Assembly: GCF_019038435.1 (NCBI RefSeq)
Contig: NZ_JAGPOX010000082.1
Location: 1-42,008, forward strand
Length of the DNA stretch: 42,008 nt
Reading direction: 5' to 3'
Origin: Nocardia alni
GTDB lineage: Bacteria; Actinomycetota; Actinomycetes; Mycobacteriales; Mycobacteriaceae
Shown in pieces: positions 33,680-41,971 of the stretch. A model generated the notes under the pieces. The model searched no databases. It had not been told where the DNA came from and saw only the letters and a list, made by a program, of their open reading frames with translations. Every line of letters begins with the position of its first letter. Position 1 is the first letter of the stretch. The position numbers were made by a program, and so were the translations under genes.

Positions 33680-33713
33680 AGAACGCCCCACCCGTCGCGG
33701 CGTGGGGCGCTCT
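33680..33713 (-). terminator. hairpin between malic enzyme and the GH27 gene
   Basis: AGAACGCCCCAC (33680-33691) pairs with GTGGGGCGCTCT (33702-33713) with one mismatch. It follows the malic enzyme stop by 22 bases. In the - direction it ends three bases before the GH27 start codon, covering the place where a ribosome site would be. Confidence 0.7.
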
Positions 33714-33735
33714 TTACCTGTGATGACAACGATTG

Positions 33736-34932
33736 CTACGCAACGCCTTCCGCACGCGCGGCCGCGGCGACGGCCTCGGCCACGGCGGGCGCCACGCGGG
33801 TGTCCAGCGGGCTCGGGATGATCTTGTCGGCGGCCAGTTCGTCGGCCACCACACCGAAGATCGCCTTGGCGGCGGCCACCTTCATGCCCTCGGTGATCCG
33901 GCGCGCGCCCGCGTCCAGCGCGCCCTTGAACACGCCGGGGAAGGCGAGCACATTGTTGATCTGGTTCGGGAAGTCGCTGCGGCCGGTGGCCACGATGGCG
34001 GCGTACTTGTGCGCCACCTCCGGGTGGATCTCCGGATCCGGGTTGGACATCGCGAACACGATGGCCTCGGGCGCCATCGAGGCGATGAGCTCCTCGGCGA
34101 TGGTGCCCGCGGACAGGCCCATGAACACATCGGCCCCGGCCAGCGCCTGCGCCGCGCCGCCGCTGAGCCCGCGCGGGTTGGTGCGCCCGGCCAGCTCGGC
34201 CTTGACCGAGTTCAGGTCGGTCCGGTCGGTGCTGACGATGCCCTTCGAATCCAGCACGACGACGTCCGAAACACCGGCGGCCAGCAGGATGTTGCTGCAC
34301 GCCACACCCGCCGCGCCCGCACCGGAGATGACGACCTTCAGGCCCGACATATCCCGCTTCTGCACCGCGGCGGCGCCCTCGAGCGCGGCCAGCACCACGA
34401 TCGCGGTGCCGTGCTGATCGTCGTGCATGACGGGGCAGTCCAGCGCCTCGATGATCCGCTTCTCGATCTCGAAGCAGCGCGGGGCGGAGATGTCCTCCAA
34501 GTTGACCGCGCCGAAGCTGTGCCGCAGCCGGATCACGGTCTCCACGATCTCGTCGACGTCCTTGGTGTCCAGGACGATCGGAATCGAGTTCAGCCCGGCG
34601 AACTTCTTGAACAGCGCCGCCTTGCCCTCCATCACCGGCAGCGAGGCGCGCGGGCCGATATCGCCCAGGCCGAGCACGGCCGTGCCGTCGCTGACCACGG
34701 CGACCAGACGGTCGGTCCAGGTGTAGCGCTTGGCCAGCTCCGCATCGGCGTGGATGGCCCGGCTCACCTGCGCCACGCCCGGGGTGTAGGCAATGGACAG
34801 ATCGCGCTGCGAGTCCAGGGGTGCGCTGAGTTCTACCGAGAGCTTGCCTCCGAGATGGCCGGCGAAAATCTCATCATGCGTAATCTCGGACAGGTTGGCA
34901 GTTGCATTCGGTGCGTCAGTCACAGATGACAC
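33736..34932 (-). CDS. NAD(P)-dependent malic enzyme
   Basis: A 398-residue malic enzyme of the short bacterial type. It would decarboxylate malate to pyruvate and supply NAD(P)H. Seen in order are LSIAYTPGVAQVSRAI (tyrosine of the active site), VVSDGTAVLGLGDIGP, GKAALFKKFAG (lysine), NLEDISAPRCFEIE and CPVMHDDQHGTAIV (metal site), the Rossmann motif GAGAAG, and FAMSNPDPEI. No phosphotransacetylase extension is present. It starts with GTG at 34932 after a GGAG site. NADPH from it could feed lipid synthesis. It is followed by a strong hairpin. Confidence 0.94.
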   Translation of the reverse strand: MSSVTDAPNATANLSEITHDEIFAGHLGGKLSVELSAPLDSQRDLSIAYTPGVAQVSRAIHADAELAKRYTWTDRLVAVVSDGTAVLGLGDIGPRASLPVMEGKAALFKKFAGLNSIPIVLDTKDVDEIVETVIRLRHSFGAVNLEDISAPRCFEIEKRIIEALDCPVMHDDQHGTAIVVLAALEGAAAVQKRDMSGLKVVISGAGAAGVACSNILLAAGVSDVVVLDSKGIVSTDRTDLNSVKAELAGRTNPRGLSGGAAQALAGADVFMGLSAGTIAEELIASMAPEAIVFAMSNPDPEIHPEVAHKYAAIVATGRSDFPNQINNVLAFPGVFKGALDAGARRITEGMKVAAAKAIFGVVADELAADKIIPSPLDTRVAPAVAEAVAAAARAEGVA

Positions 34933-35510
34933 GATTTCACTCCTGCTCGGTGCGGTCTAAACCGGGGGACGGTTACCGTCGGGTATGGGAAATAGGGGTT
35001 TTCGGCTTTACAGCCGAGTTACTCACGGGTGCTCACGCCTGTCCGAAAATACTGTTCAGTAGTTACATCAGGGCAAGTCACACAACGGATTACAAGACAT
35101 GATCAGCATATAGCGAAACAGATCCGCGAATCCGATCCGGAGGGTTGTCCGGGCAGAGCGTATGGGGGACGGTAAGGCGGCGGAACTTGCGGAGCCACCG
35201 GGGTGGGTTGACCCGGCGGGTGATCCGCGGACCGGAGCCGTGCGTCACGGATCGCCGTTCACCAACATCCCGGACCGGGCGGTGGCATCGGCCGGGATCC
35301 CGAACATTCTGCCAGTAGGTCGAGGACTTGCCAAATCACCACCCCTCCTGCGAGGTGCGGCGCGCCCGCGCGAGGTGGACCATTCGTACCATCTCCCGAC
35401 AGTAGGTGACGGGAATTACCGTCGAGTTAGTGAAGACTCGCGGATGAGAACGCCCGGTCGGTGAACTGTCGCACCGGACGCGACCGGCAGGAGTGAGCAA
35501 AGCGGCGATA
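34933..35510. other. gene-free region between malic enzyme and flavoprotein
   Basis: In these 578 bases I find no convincing gene. The 100-codon frame from 35162 has no recognisable domain and no well-placed ribosome site. A small hairpin, TCGGCT-TTAC-AGCCGA, is at 35002-35017, about 70 bases upstream of the malic enzyme start, and GATCCG/CGGATC arms occur near 35223-35255. The first 170 bases are lower in GC than the surroundings, so the malic enzyme promoter probably lies there. Confidence 0.4.
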
Positions 35511-37088
35511 TCAGGCCGGGGCGAGGTCGGACGGCTGTGCCGGGATCGGTTCGCACTGCCGCGCGCGCACCCATACCGATTCCAGGCCGCCGGTAGACAA
35601 CATCCGGCACCAACTGTCCCCCGACGCCGGGTAGTCGGTGCGGCGATGCACACCGCGTGATTCGGTGCGGGCCAGGGCGCTGTACTTGGTCCACCGCGCC
35701 ACCGCCAGCAGCGCCGCGGCCTCCCGGGCGTGGACCCTGCCCGGGCCGCTGCCGCCCAGATCGAATTCGGTGGCGGGCCAGATGGCGTCCAATTCGGCGA
35801 TACTGTCGCGCAGGCTCCCGGCGCTGCGCCAGTAGCTGCGCCGCAGCGGCAGCGTGTGCTCCTGTACCAGGCCGACCACCGCGCGCGGATCGATGCCCGA
35901 CATGTGGTGCAGTCCCGCGCCGGGCACCGCCCGCACCGCACCGAGGCGTCCGCGTCCGCGCGCGAACCGGGCCGCGCTCGCGCCGGCCCACGAACCCGAC
36001 GTCATCGCCCAGGCCCCGCCGTGGCCGTCGAGCCCGCCGACCGCGCCGGTGATCGGCTCGCGGGCGGTCACCTCGCCCGCACCGAACAGTCCGGGAACTG
36101 TAGTGGCACAGTCGAATCCGGCCAGGCGCACACCGCCGGCGCCGCGCACGGTGCCCTGCAGTACGGCGCGCAGCGGGACTCGCGAGACGTCCTGAGAGGA
36201 ATCGCACCAGGACGCGTAGACCCGCCGACCATCGGCTATCGCCGCGAAAGCCTGTGCCCACGAAGCAGATCCGGCATCGTCGAATACCGTGCCCGATTCG
36301 TCGGTCAATGTCGTGAAGGACCCTCTCGCTCGTCCCGGACCCCCGGACCCCCTCGACGCCGATCCGTCCATCCACGGCGCCGTCCCGGCCGTCCACGGCG
36401 CTCCGGCCGCCTCCCGAGCCTGAGCCGGGACCAGGGAGTACGCACTGGAGAACTCCATTCCGGACAGCTCGCCACCGGCCTCGACGGCCATCAGCAGCCC
36501 GTCGCCGGTGTCGACATCGGTCCCCGCACCCCCGGAACGGAACGCACATCCGCCGGTCGCCAGCACCACGGCCCCGGCGCGCGCGGACCAGCCGCGAAAT
36601 CCATTGCCCACCTGGACACCCGCCGCACCGGTCACCACGCCCTCGGCGTCGGTGAGCAACTGGAGCGCCGGGTGGTAATCGAAGATCCGCACCCCGGACA
36701 GCACCAGGCGCCGACGCATCCGAGCCAGGTATCGTGCCCCGTCCAGGCTGATCCGCACCGGCTTCCCGGTGTAATCCGGTGGAATGTGATACCCCCAGCG
36801 GATCAACTCTTCGACCTGACGGTGCGTTTCGGCCAGCAGCCGCACCATCCATTCCGGATCACCGAGCCGCCCGCCGTCGGCGAATCCGCGCGCCACCGCC
36901 TCCGCGTGGGCCGCACCGGGCGGGATATGCCAGAGCGAGACACTGCCTTTCGCGGTCGGTCCGCTGGCACCGCACCGTGCCTTGTCGAACAAGACCACGC
37001 GTGCGCCGGCACGTGCTGCGGCCAGCGCCGACCACACCCCCGCGGGACCACCCCCCAACACCAGTACGTCGGACTCGATCTCGGTCAC
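35511..37088 (-). CDS. FAD-dependent oxidoreductase, succinate dehydrogenase/fumarate reductase flavoprotein-like
   Basis: A 525-residue flavoprotein. The N-terminal Rossmann motif is DVLVLGGGPAGVWSALAAARAG, followed by the KGSVSLWHIPPG segment. VVLATGGCAFRSGGAGTDVDTGDG and the C-terminal helical block ending in ESRGVHRRTDYP are marks of the SdhA/FrdA/AprA family. A Gly/Ser/Arg-rich insertion (about 245-275, with a doubled PWTAG/PWMDG) interrupts the substrate domain. No iron-sulfur or membrane-anchor subunit is nearby, so it is an orphan that may use a soluble acceptor. The GTG at 37088 was chosen by family start; no ribosome site is clear. The substrate is unknown. Confidence 0.82.
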   Translation of the reverse strand: MTEIESDVLVLGGGPAGVWSALAAARAGARVVLFDKARCGASGPTAKGSVSLWHIPPGAAHAEAVARGFADGGRLGDPEWMVRLLAETHRQVEELIRWGYHIPPDYTGKPVRISLDGARYLARMRRRLVLSGVRIFDYHPALQLLTDAEGVVTGAAGVQVGNGFRGWSARAGAVVLATGGCAFRSGGAGTDVDTGDGLLMAVEAGGELSGMEFSSAYSLVPAQAREAAGAPWTAGTAPWMDGSASRGSGGPGRARGSFTTLTDESGTVFDDAGSASWAQAFAAIADGRRVYASWCDSSQDVSRVPLRAVLQGTVRGAGGVRLAGFDCATTVPGLFGAGEVTAREPITGAVGGLDGHGGAWAMTSGSWAGASAARFARGRGRLGAVRAVPGAGLHHMSGIDPRAVVGLVQEHTLPLRRSYWRSAGSLRDSIAELDAIWPATEFDLGGSGPGRVHAREAAALLAVARWTKYSALARTESRGVHRRTDYPASGDSWCRMLSTGGLESVWVRARQCEPIPAQPSDLAPA

Positions 37089-37139
37089 GATTAATAAGGT
37101 TCGGCCACAATTCACCTGGACGCAACTATTACAGGGGGT

Positions 37140-37406
37140 TTAATTCCACCATTGCGTAACCAATAGATAACCTGCCGCCACAAAAACGACCAGTGCCCCA
37201 GAAAAGGCGGCCAAAGCTCGACGCCTGTCTGTGTATACCTGGGCAGTCACGGCCACCACCGACAACCCGATATGCCAGGCCACCATGCTCATGCCCGGTC
37301 CGGGATACCCGCGCAGCCCGCCGACCACCGCCGAACCGGCCACCACCACTGTCAACACCACCATCCCCGCGGCAATCGCACCGCTGAGCCCACGCAGCAC
37401 CCTCAC
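37140..37406 (-). CDS. small membrane protein
   Basis: An 88-residue protein with about three hydrophobic segments (GAIAAGMVVLTVVVAG; MSMVAWHIGLSVVAVTAQVY; ALAAFSGALVVFVAAGYLLV). The GTG at 37406 has a perfect GGAGGTG site, while the longer frame upstream has no hydrophobic or coding character. It lies 34 bases after the PHP gene and 51 before the flavoprotein gene, all on one strand. I do not recognise a family with certainty, and no function can be given. Confidence 0.72.
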   Translation of the reverse strand: MRVLRGLSGAIAAGMVVLTVVVAGSAVVGGLRGYPGPGMSMVAWHIGLSVVAVTAQVYTDRRRALAAFSGALVVFVAAGYLLVTQWWN

Positions 37407-37440
37407 GCCACCTCCATCGGGCGCACCCCGACCCGAGACC

Positions 37441-38304
37441 TCATGCCGACACCACCGGCACCCCGGTCGCCTTACCGGCGAGTTTCTCGAATTGCGCTGG
37501 ATCCGTAGTGAATTCACCCAGCCGGATGGTCTTGTTCGCGCCGTGGTAGTCCGATGAACCGGTCGTCAGCAGCCCCAGCTCGGCGGCCAGCTCACGCAGG
37601 ACCGTGCGATCGGCCGCACTGTGATCCGGGTGGTCGACCTCCAGCCCGCCCAGCCCGATCCCAGCCAGGTCACGGATCTCGTCCAGGGCCAGCAGCCGAC
37701 CTCGTTTGCGCGCCCGTGCGTGCGCCACGACCGGCACACCTCCCGCGGCGGTGATCATCTCGACCGCGCGGTGCAGCGGCGTGTCGGCCTTCTCGGCGTA
37801 ATAGCGCCCGCGCGGGGCCAGCAGCTTCACGAACGCCGCGTCCACCGTCGGCACCACCCCGGCGGCGACCAGTGCGCGCGCCAGATGCGGACGCCCGGCC
37901 GCCGGGCCCGCAGAGGCCAGCACGGTCTCCGGATCGACCGGCAGCCCGTCCGCGGCCATCCGCTCGGCCATCGCCCGCACCCGGGTCACCCGCTCGGCAC
38001 GCAGCCGCTCACGTTCGGCGGCGAAGGCCACGTCGGCCGGATCGAACAGATACGCCAGCAGATGCACCGGCACCGGCCAGCCGTCCTCACCCATCCCCTG
38101 ACACGACATCTCCATCCCCCGCACCAGCGACATCCCCGACGGCAACGCGTCCAGGGCCTCGGCCCACCCCGCCGTGGTGTCATGGTCGGTGATCGCGACC
38201 ACGTCCAGGCCGCTCACCTGGGCCTTTCGGACCAGATCCGCCGGACTGTCGGTACCGTCCGACGCGGTGCTGTGGGTATGAAGATCGATGCGCACCGTGT
38301 CCAT
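37441..38304 (-). CDS. PHP-domain phosphoesterase (TrpH/RNase AM-like)
   Basis: A 287-residue PHP protein. The metal-binding motifs are DLHTHSTASDGT at the start, AITDHDTTAGW, RGMEMSC, PVVAHARARKRG and TTGSSDYHG near the end. Relatives are 5'-3' nucleotidases that release 5'-phosphates from short RNA or from 3',5'-bisphosphates. The ATG at 38304 was placed at the family start MDTVRIDLHTH; the longer frame upstream lacks homology. It is first in a run with the small membrane protein. Whether it acts on RNA ends or on a nucleotide cannot be decided here. Confidence 0.88.
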   Translation of the reverse strand: MDTVRIDLHTHSTASDGTDSPADLVRKAQVSGLDVVAITDHDTTAGWAEALDALPSGMSLVRGMEMSCQGMGEDGWPVPVHLLAYLFDPADVAFAAERERLRAERVTRVRAMAERMAADGLPVDPETVLASAGPAAGRPHLARALVAAGVVPTVDAAFVKLLAPRGRYYAEKADTPLHRAVEMITAAGGVPVVAHARARKRGRLLALDEIRDLAGIGLGGLEVDHPDHSAADRTVLRELAAELGLLTTGSSDYHGANKTIRLGEFTTDPAQFEKLAGKATGVPVVSA

Positions 38305-38513
38305 ATTGCCCGCTGGCCCGCCTCTGCGCGCCTCAGGCCAGACTTGCGAGTCACGCCCGGTTCCGTTGGCGACCGGCGGTAAACGTGTGGCCGAGTCAGC
38401 CCGCTCCCGGCAAGTTACCCGTACAGGCACGAAATCAGTTGTCGTGTCGAGATATCGCGCCGACGTGCCCGCAGGCGCCGAAAATCACCGGAGAGGCAGG
38501 CCGGCGAATCAGC

Positions 38514-39089
38514 TCAGAGACTCGCCGCGCCCCGGTCGGGGTCGCGGATATCGATGCCCGCCTCGGACCATGCCTCACGCAGGGCCGACGCACCGCGAAG
38601 GCGGACCCACGCGGCCTCGGTCGCGGTGATCGGCGCGACCGACAGGAAGCGCACGGGGTCGGCCGGTTCGGGCAGCGGTAGGTCCGGTATATCGCTCTGG
38701 CCGAGCAGGGCTGCGGTGAAGGGCGCGTCGGCCCACAGGGACTCCCCCAGGTCCAGCAGCGCATCGGTTTGCAGCACAATGCCTTCCACAGCGGGCGAGG
38801 CGATCAGGACGCCCAGTGCGCGGGTGAGGCCGGCGTGCGGGGTACGGCGTGCGCGTAACGTCATCACCAGTTCGGCGCGCGGTCCGCGTTCGGAATCCAC
38901 CACGGCCGCAGCCGGATCCGTCATCGGACGCCGCGCGCCGCCGAGGGTGACGTAATGCAGGAAATTGCCCTCGGGGATGCGCATGATCTCGATCGGTTCG
39001 AGTCCGAGAAAGGTCACCGAGGCCGAATTCGCCGACGACACATCGAAATGCGACAGCACCGACGCCCGGACGGAGTCAAGCACATCCAT
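38514..39089 (-). CDS. suppressor-of-fused (SUFU) domain protein
   Basis: A 191-residue SUFU-domain protein of the short actinobacterial type. Typical features are the opening VLSHFDVSSANSASVTFLG, the FLHYVTLGGARRPM segment, ELVMTLRAR and the PVRFLSVAPITATEAAWVR block. Bacterial SUFU proteins are often linked to immunity or toxin systems, but stand-alone ones like this have no proven job. It begins three bases after the stop of the membrane-protein gene upstream, with no ribosome site, so it relies on translational coupling. No toxin gene is next to it. Confidence 0.8.
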   Translation of the reverse strand: MDVLDSVRASVLSHFDVSSANSASVTFLGLEPIEIMRIPEGNFLHYVTLGGARRPMTDPAAAVVDSERGPRAELVMTLRARRTPHAGLTRALGVLIASPAVEGIVLQTDALLDLGESLWADAPFTAALLGQSDIPDLPLPEPADPVRFLSVAPITATEAAWVRLRGASALREAWSEAGIDIRDPDRGAASL

Positions 39090-39092
39090 GGA

Positions 39093-39584
39093 TCAGATGG
39101 CCAGCCGCGCGAGCATGTCGCGGGCCTGTTCGGCGGCCTTCGGCTCGCACAGCACGTCGTAGCGACCGGCGACCAACTGCATGGTGGAGGCGAAGTCGCG
39201 CTGCCCGCGGGTGGCGGCGTAGGGGATCGAGGCGGAGATGAGGCCGAAGATCACGCCGCCGACCAGGCCGACGATCAGCGGGCCGATCGCGCCGCCGCTG
39301 GTGAACAGGCTCAGCAGCAAACCCAGGAACAGGCCCAGCCAGGCACCCGAAATCACGCCGCCGCCAATGACTTTGCCCCAGGTGAGCCGATAGAGCACCC
39401 GTTCGACCTGCATCAGGTCGACCCCGACGATGGTCACGTTTTCCACCGGGAATTGGTTGTCGGCCAAGAAGTCGACGGCCTTCTGTGCCTCGGCGTAGGT
39501 CGGGTACGACCCGACCGGCCAGCCGGACGGCGGGGTCGGCAGACCCGGCCGATTACGGTTCGGGTTCCCGAGCGGGTTCGTCAT
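39093..39584 (-). CDS. general-stress-type (GS17M-like) membrane protein
   Basis: A 163-residue protein. A proline-rich cytoplasmic start leads to a ferredoxin-like domain, YPTYAEAQKAVDFLADNQFPVENVTIVGVDL, as in the Bacillus general stress protein 17M family. Two glycine-rich hydrophobic stretches follow (GGGVISGAWLGLFLGLLLSLF; IGPLIVGLVGGVIFGLISASI), then the soluble end RYDVLCEPKAAEQARDML. The family resembles Rv1234 of M. tuberculosis, from memory. The ATG has a GGAG site five bases upstream. It lies 12 bases after the lyase gene. The function is unknown. Confidence 0.82.
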   Translation of the reverse strand: MTNPLGNPNRNRPGLPTPPSGWPVGSYPTYAEAQKAVDFLADNQFPVENVTIVGVDLMQVERVLYRLTWGKVIGGGVISGAWLGLFLGLLLSLFTSGGAIGPLIVGLVGGVIFGLISASIPYAATRGQRDFASTMQLVAGRYDVLCEPKAAEQARDMLARLAI

Positions 39585-39596
39585 AACTCCATCATG

Positions 39597-40553
39597 CTAG
39601 TTGGCCGTTGTTGCGGGTGCTACGAAACGCGTGGTTCGCGTCATTCCCGCCGCGCGGCCCTTCTCGGCCACGACCTGAGCCATTTTCGCGCTGGCCTCGT
39701 CGATCATCTCCTCGCCCAGCATGACCGCGCCGCGGGCGCCGCCATCGGCCGAGGTGTGATAGGCGTAGGCGTCGAGAATCTCCTCCGCGCGATCGTAATC
39801 GACCTGGCGCGGGCTGAAAATCTCGTTGGCGGCCTCGATCTGGGTCGGATGCAGCACCCATTTCCCGTCGAAACCCAGGGCCGCGGTGCGCGCGGCCGAG
39901 CGGCGGAACGCGTCCAGATCGCGGATCTGCAGATACGGACCGTCGATCGCCTGCAGGCCGTGCGCGCGGGCGGCCAGCAGGATGGTCATCAGAATGTGGT
40001 GATAAGCGTCGCCGGTGTCGTAGCCCTCGGGCTGTTCGCCGACCACCAGCGTGCGCATATTGATGCTGGCCATGAAATCGGCGGGCCCGAACACCAGCGT
40101 CCGCACTCGCGAGCTCGCGGTGGCGATCTCGTCGATATTGCGCAGTCCCAGGGCGTTCTCCAGCTGCGGCTCGATGCCGATGCGGCCGATCTCGAGCCCG
40201 CAGACCTTCTCCAGCTGGGTCAGCAGCAGATCCAGCGCACGCACCTGACCGGCATCGGTCACCTTGGGCAGCAGGATCGCGTCCAGATTCGCGCCCGCGC
40301 CCTCGACCACGGCGATCACATCGGCGTAGGTCCACGCGGTGGTCCAGTCGTTGACCCGCACCACCCGGATCTGGCGACCCCAGCCGGATGAATTCAGCGC
40401 CGCGACGATCGTTGCCCGAGCTGCCGCCTTGGCCGCCGGGGCCACCGCGTCCTCCAGGTCGAGGAAGATCTCGTCCGCGGGCAATCCCTTGGCCTTCTCG
40501 ATCATCCGGGGGTTACTGCCCGGGACGGCGAGCACCGAACGGCGGGTTGGCAT
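39597..40553 (-). CDS. HpcH/HpaI-type CoA-ester lyase (CitE-like)
   Basis: A 318-residue TIM-barrel lyase. It opens with RSVLAVPGSNPRMIEKAKGLPADEIFLDLEDAV, where the acidic residues help bind Mg. RIGIEPQLENALGLRNIDEIA, VFGPADFMASI and WVLHPTQIEAANEIFSP are standard. Relatives split citryl-, malyl- or citramalyl-CoA. No citrate lyase alpha or gamma subunit is present, so this is a stand-alone CitE-like or malyl/citramalyl-CoA lyase. A GAGGAG site precedes the ATG. It is divergent from the transglycosylase gene across 247 bases and leads a tightly spaced three-gene run. Confidence 0.9.
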   Translation of the reverse strand: MPTRRSVLAVPGSNPRMIEKAKGLPADEIFLDLEDAVAPAAKAAARATIVAALNSSGWGRQIRVVRVNDWTTAWTYADVIAVVEGAGANLDAILLPKVTDAGQVRALDLLLTQLEKVCGLEIGRIGIEPQLENALGLRNIDEIATASSRVRTLVFGPADFMASINMRTLVVGEQPEGYDTGDAYHHILMTILLAARAHGLQAIDGPYLQIRDLDAFRRSAARTAALGFDGKWVLHPTQIEAANEIFSPRQVDYDRAEEILDAYAYHTSADGGARGAVMLGEEMIDEASAKMAQVVAEKGRAAGMTRTTRFVAPATTAN

Positions 40554-40800
40554 GCGTGACTCCTCGGGATCTGGTTTTCAGGGCGAGTCTATCGATACCA
40601 CTGACGCCAATGGCCCCTAACCTAGCAAGGGCGAAGGACAGTACCGATCGAAAGAGGTTTCGGGTACCGATTTCGCCGCAGGTAGGCGACAACTGACCGC
40701 AAATCTCGATAACAACTAGATGACCGGTGGGTAACCTGGATCACGTTGGTCGCGAGCGGCCGCTTGTGCTCCGGCCACTCATACGACGAGAAGGGTTGGT

Positions 40801-41971
40801 GTGCCGATGCGTATATCGGGACCTGTGACCGTATCGGCGCTGATGGTAGCGGGTTTGGTGGCCTCGGGCTCGGCGGTGGACACCGTCGCGCACCCCACCA
40901 CCTCCGCGACGGCCGAACCCCAGCTGGCGGCGACATCCGACACCACCGCGGCGACATCCGACGACGAGGTGGGCTTGGTTCCCGCCGCGCCCGAAGCCCC
41001 TCGCAAACTCCGCGCGATGGCCGAGTCGCCCGACGGCCTCCCATTGTTCGGCGGCACGGTACCGCTGCAGGAGCTTTCGCTACCGGGTGGCGCCGGGGCC
41101 TTCGGCATCCCCGAACTCGTGCTGGCCGCGTACCGCAATGCCGAACTGGCGCTGCAATCCTCGGATCCGAACTGCGGGCTGAGCTGGCATCTGCTGGCCG
41201 GTATCGGCAAGGTCGAATCCAATCACGCCGGGGGCGGCCGCACCGACGCCAACGGCACCACGGTCGGAGTCATCTACGGTCCCTCGCTGGACGGCACCCT
41301 GCCCGGCAACGAGGTCATCAAGGCCTCCGACGGCGCGTATGTGCGCGCCATCGGCCCGATGCAGTTCCTGCCCGGCACCTGGGCCAAGTACGCCTCCGAC
41401 GGCCGCGGCAGCGGACATCCGGACCCCAACAACGTCTTCGACGCCACCCTCGCCGCGGGCAAGTACCTGTGCTCGGGCGGGCTGGATCTGCGCGACCCGT
41501 CGCAGGAACTGCGGGCGGTGCTGCGCTACAACAACTCCCTGTCCTATGCCTCGGAGGTGCTGAGCTGGTCCAACGCCTACAAGACCGGCGGCACGCCGAC
41601 ACAGGTGAGCATCTCCCCCGACCTCGTCCCGCCGGGTTCCATGCCCGGGGGCACCGGAGCGACCGATGCGACGGGAACGACGCCGGCCACCCCCGCCGAG
41701 CCGAAGTCCCCCCGGGCACAGGCCCTCCCGCCGACCCAGTTGGTGATCAACATCCCGGGTCTGCCGCCGATCCCCTGCGGCATCTTCTGCCCGCCACCGA
41801 GGCCGAACCCCTGTGACCCCGCGGCGGTTCCGCCGCAGCCTTCCGTCCAGGACGGCATCGTCGCCGGGATACAGCATTGGGCGCCCGGACTTCTCAGCAC
41901 TCAGGCCATCCCGGATCAACCGGCGAAACCGGGCGAACCGGCCCTCCCGGCGAACGATCCCCAGGCCGTTC
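40801..41971 (+). CDS. secreted lytic transglycosylase (partial, 3' end missing)
   Basis: About 390 genuine residues are visible. A signal peptide (MRISGPVTVSALMVAGLVASGSA) exports the protein. The SLT_2-type domain has the catalytic Glu139 in GIGKVESNH, GPMQFLPGTWAKYASDG, and AAGKYLCSGGLDL followed by LRYNNSLSYASEVL. It would cut peptidoglycan to give 1,6-anhydro ends. A Pro/Ala-rich tail begins after about residue 275. GAGAAGGG lies before the GTG at 40801; an ATG at 40807 is possible. The family includes Rv1230c of M. tuberculosis. The frame stays open to the window end, but the last dozen codons come from adapter sequence, so the true C-terminus is unknown. Confidence 0.88.

Noticed and set aside
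35162..35464. 100-codon + strand frame in the large gap
   Set aside because: No domain, no well-placed ribosome site, and third-position GC bias fades in the second half. I could not rule it out fully.
40746..41816. 356-codon + strand frame over the transglycosylase
   Set aside because: It is out of frame with the signal peptide and catalytic domain; its product is Arg/Gly-rich with no family similarity.
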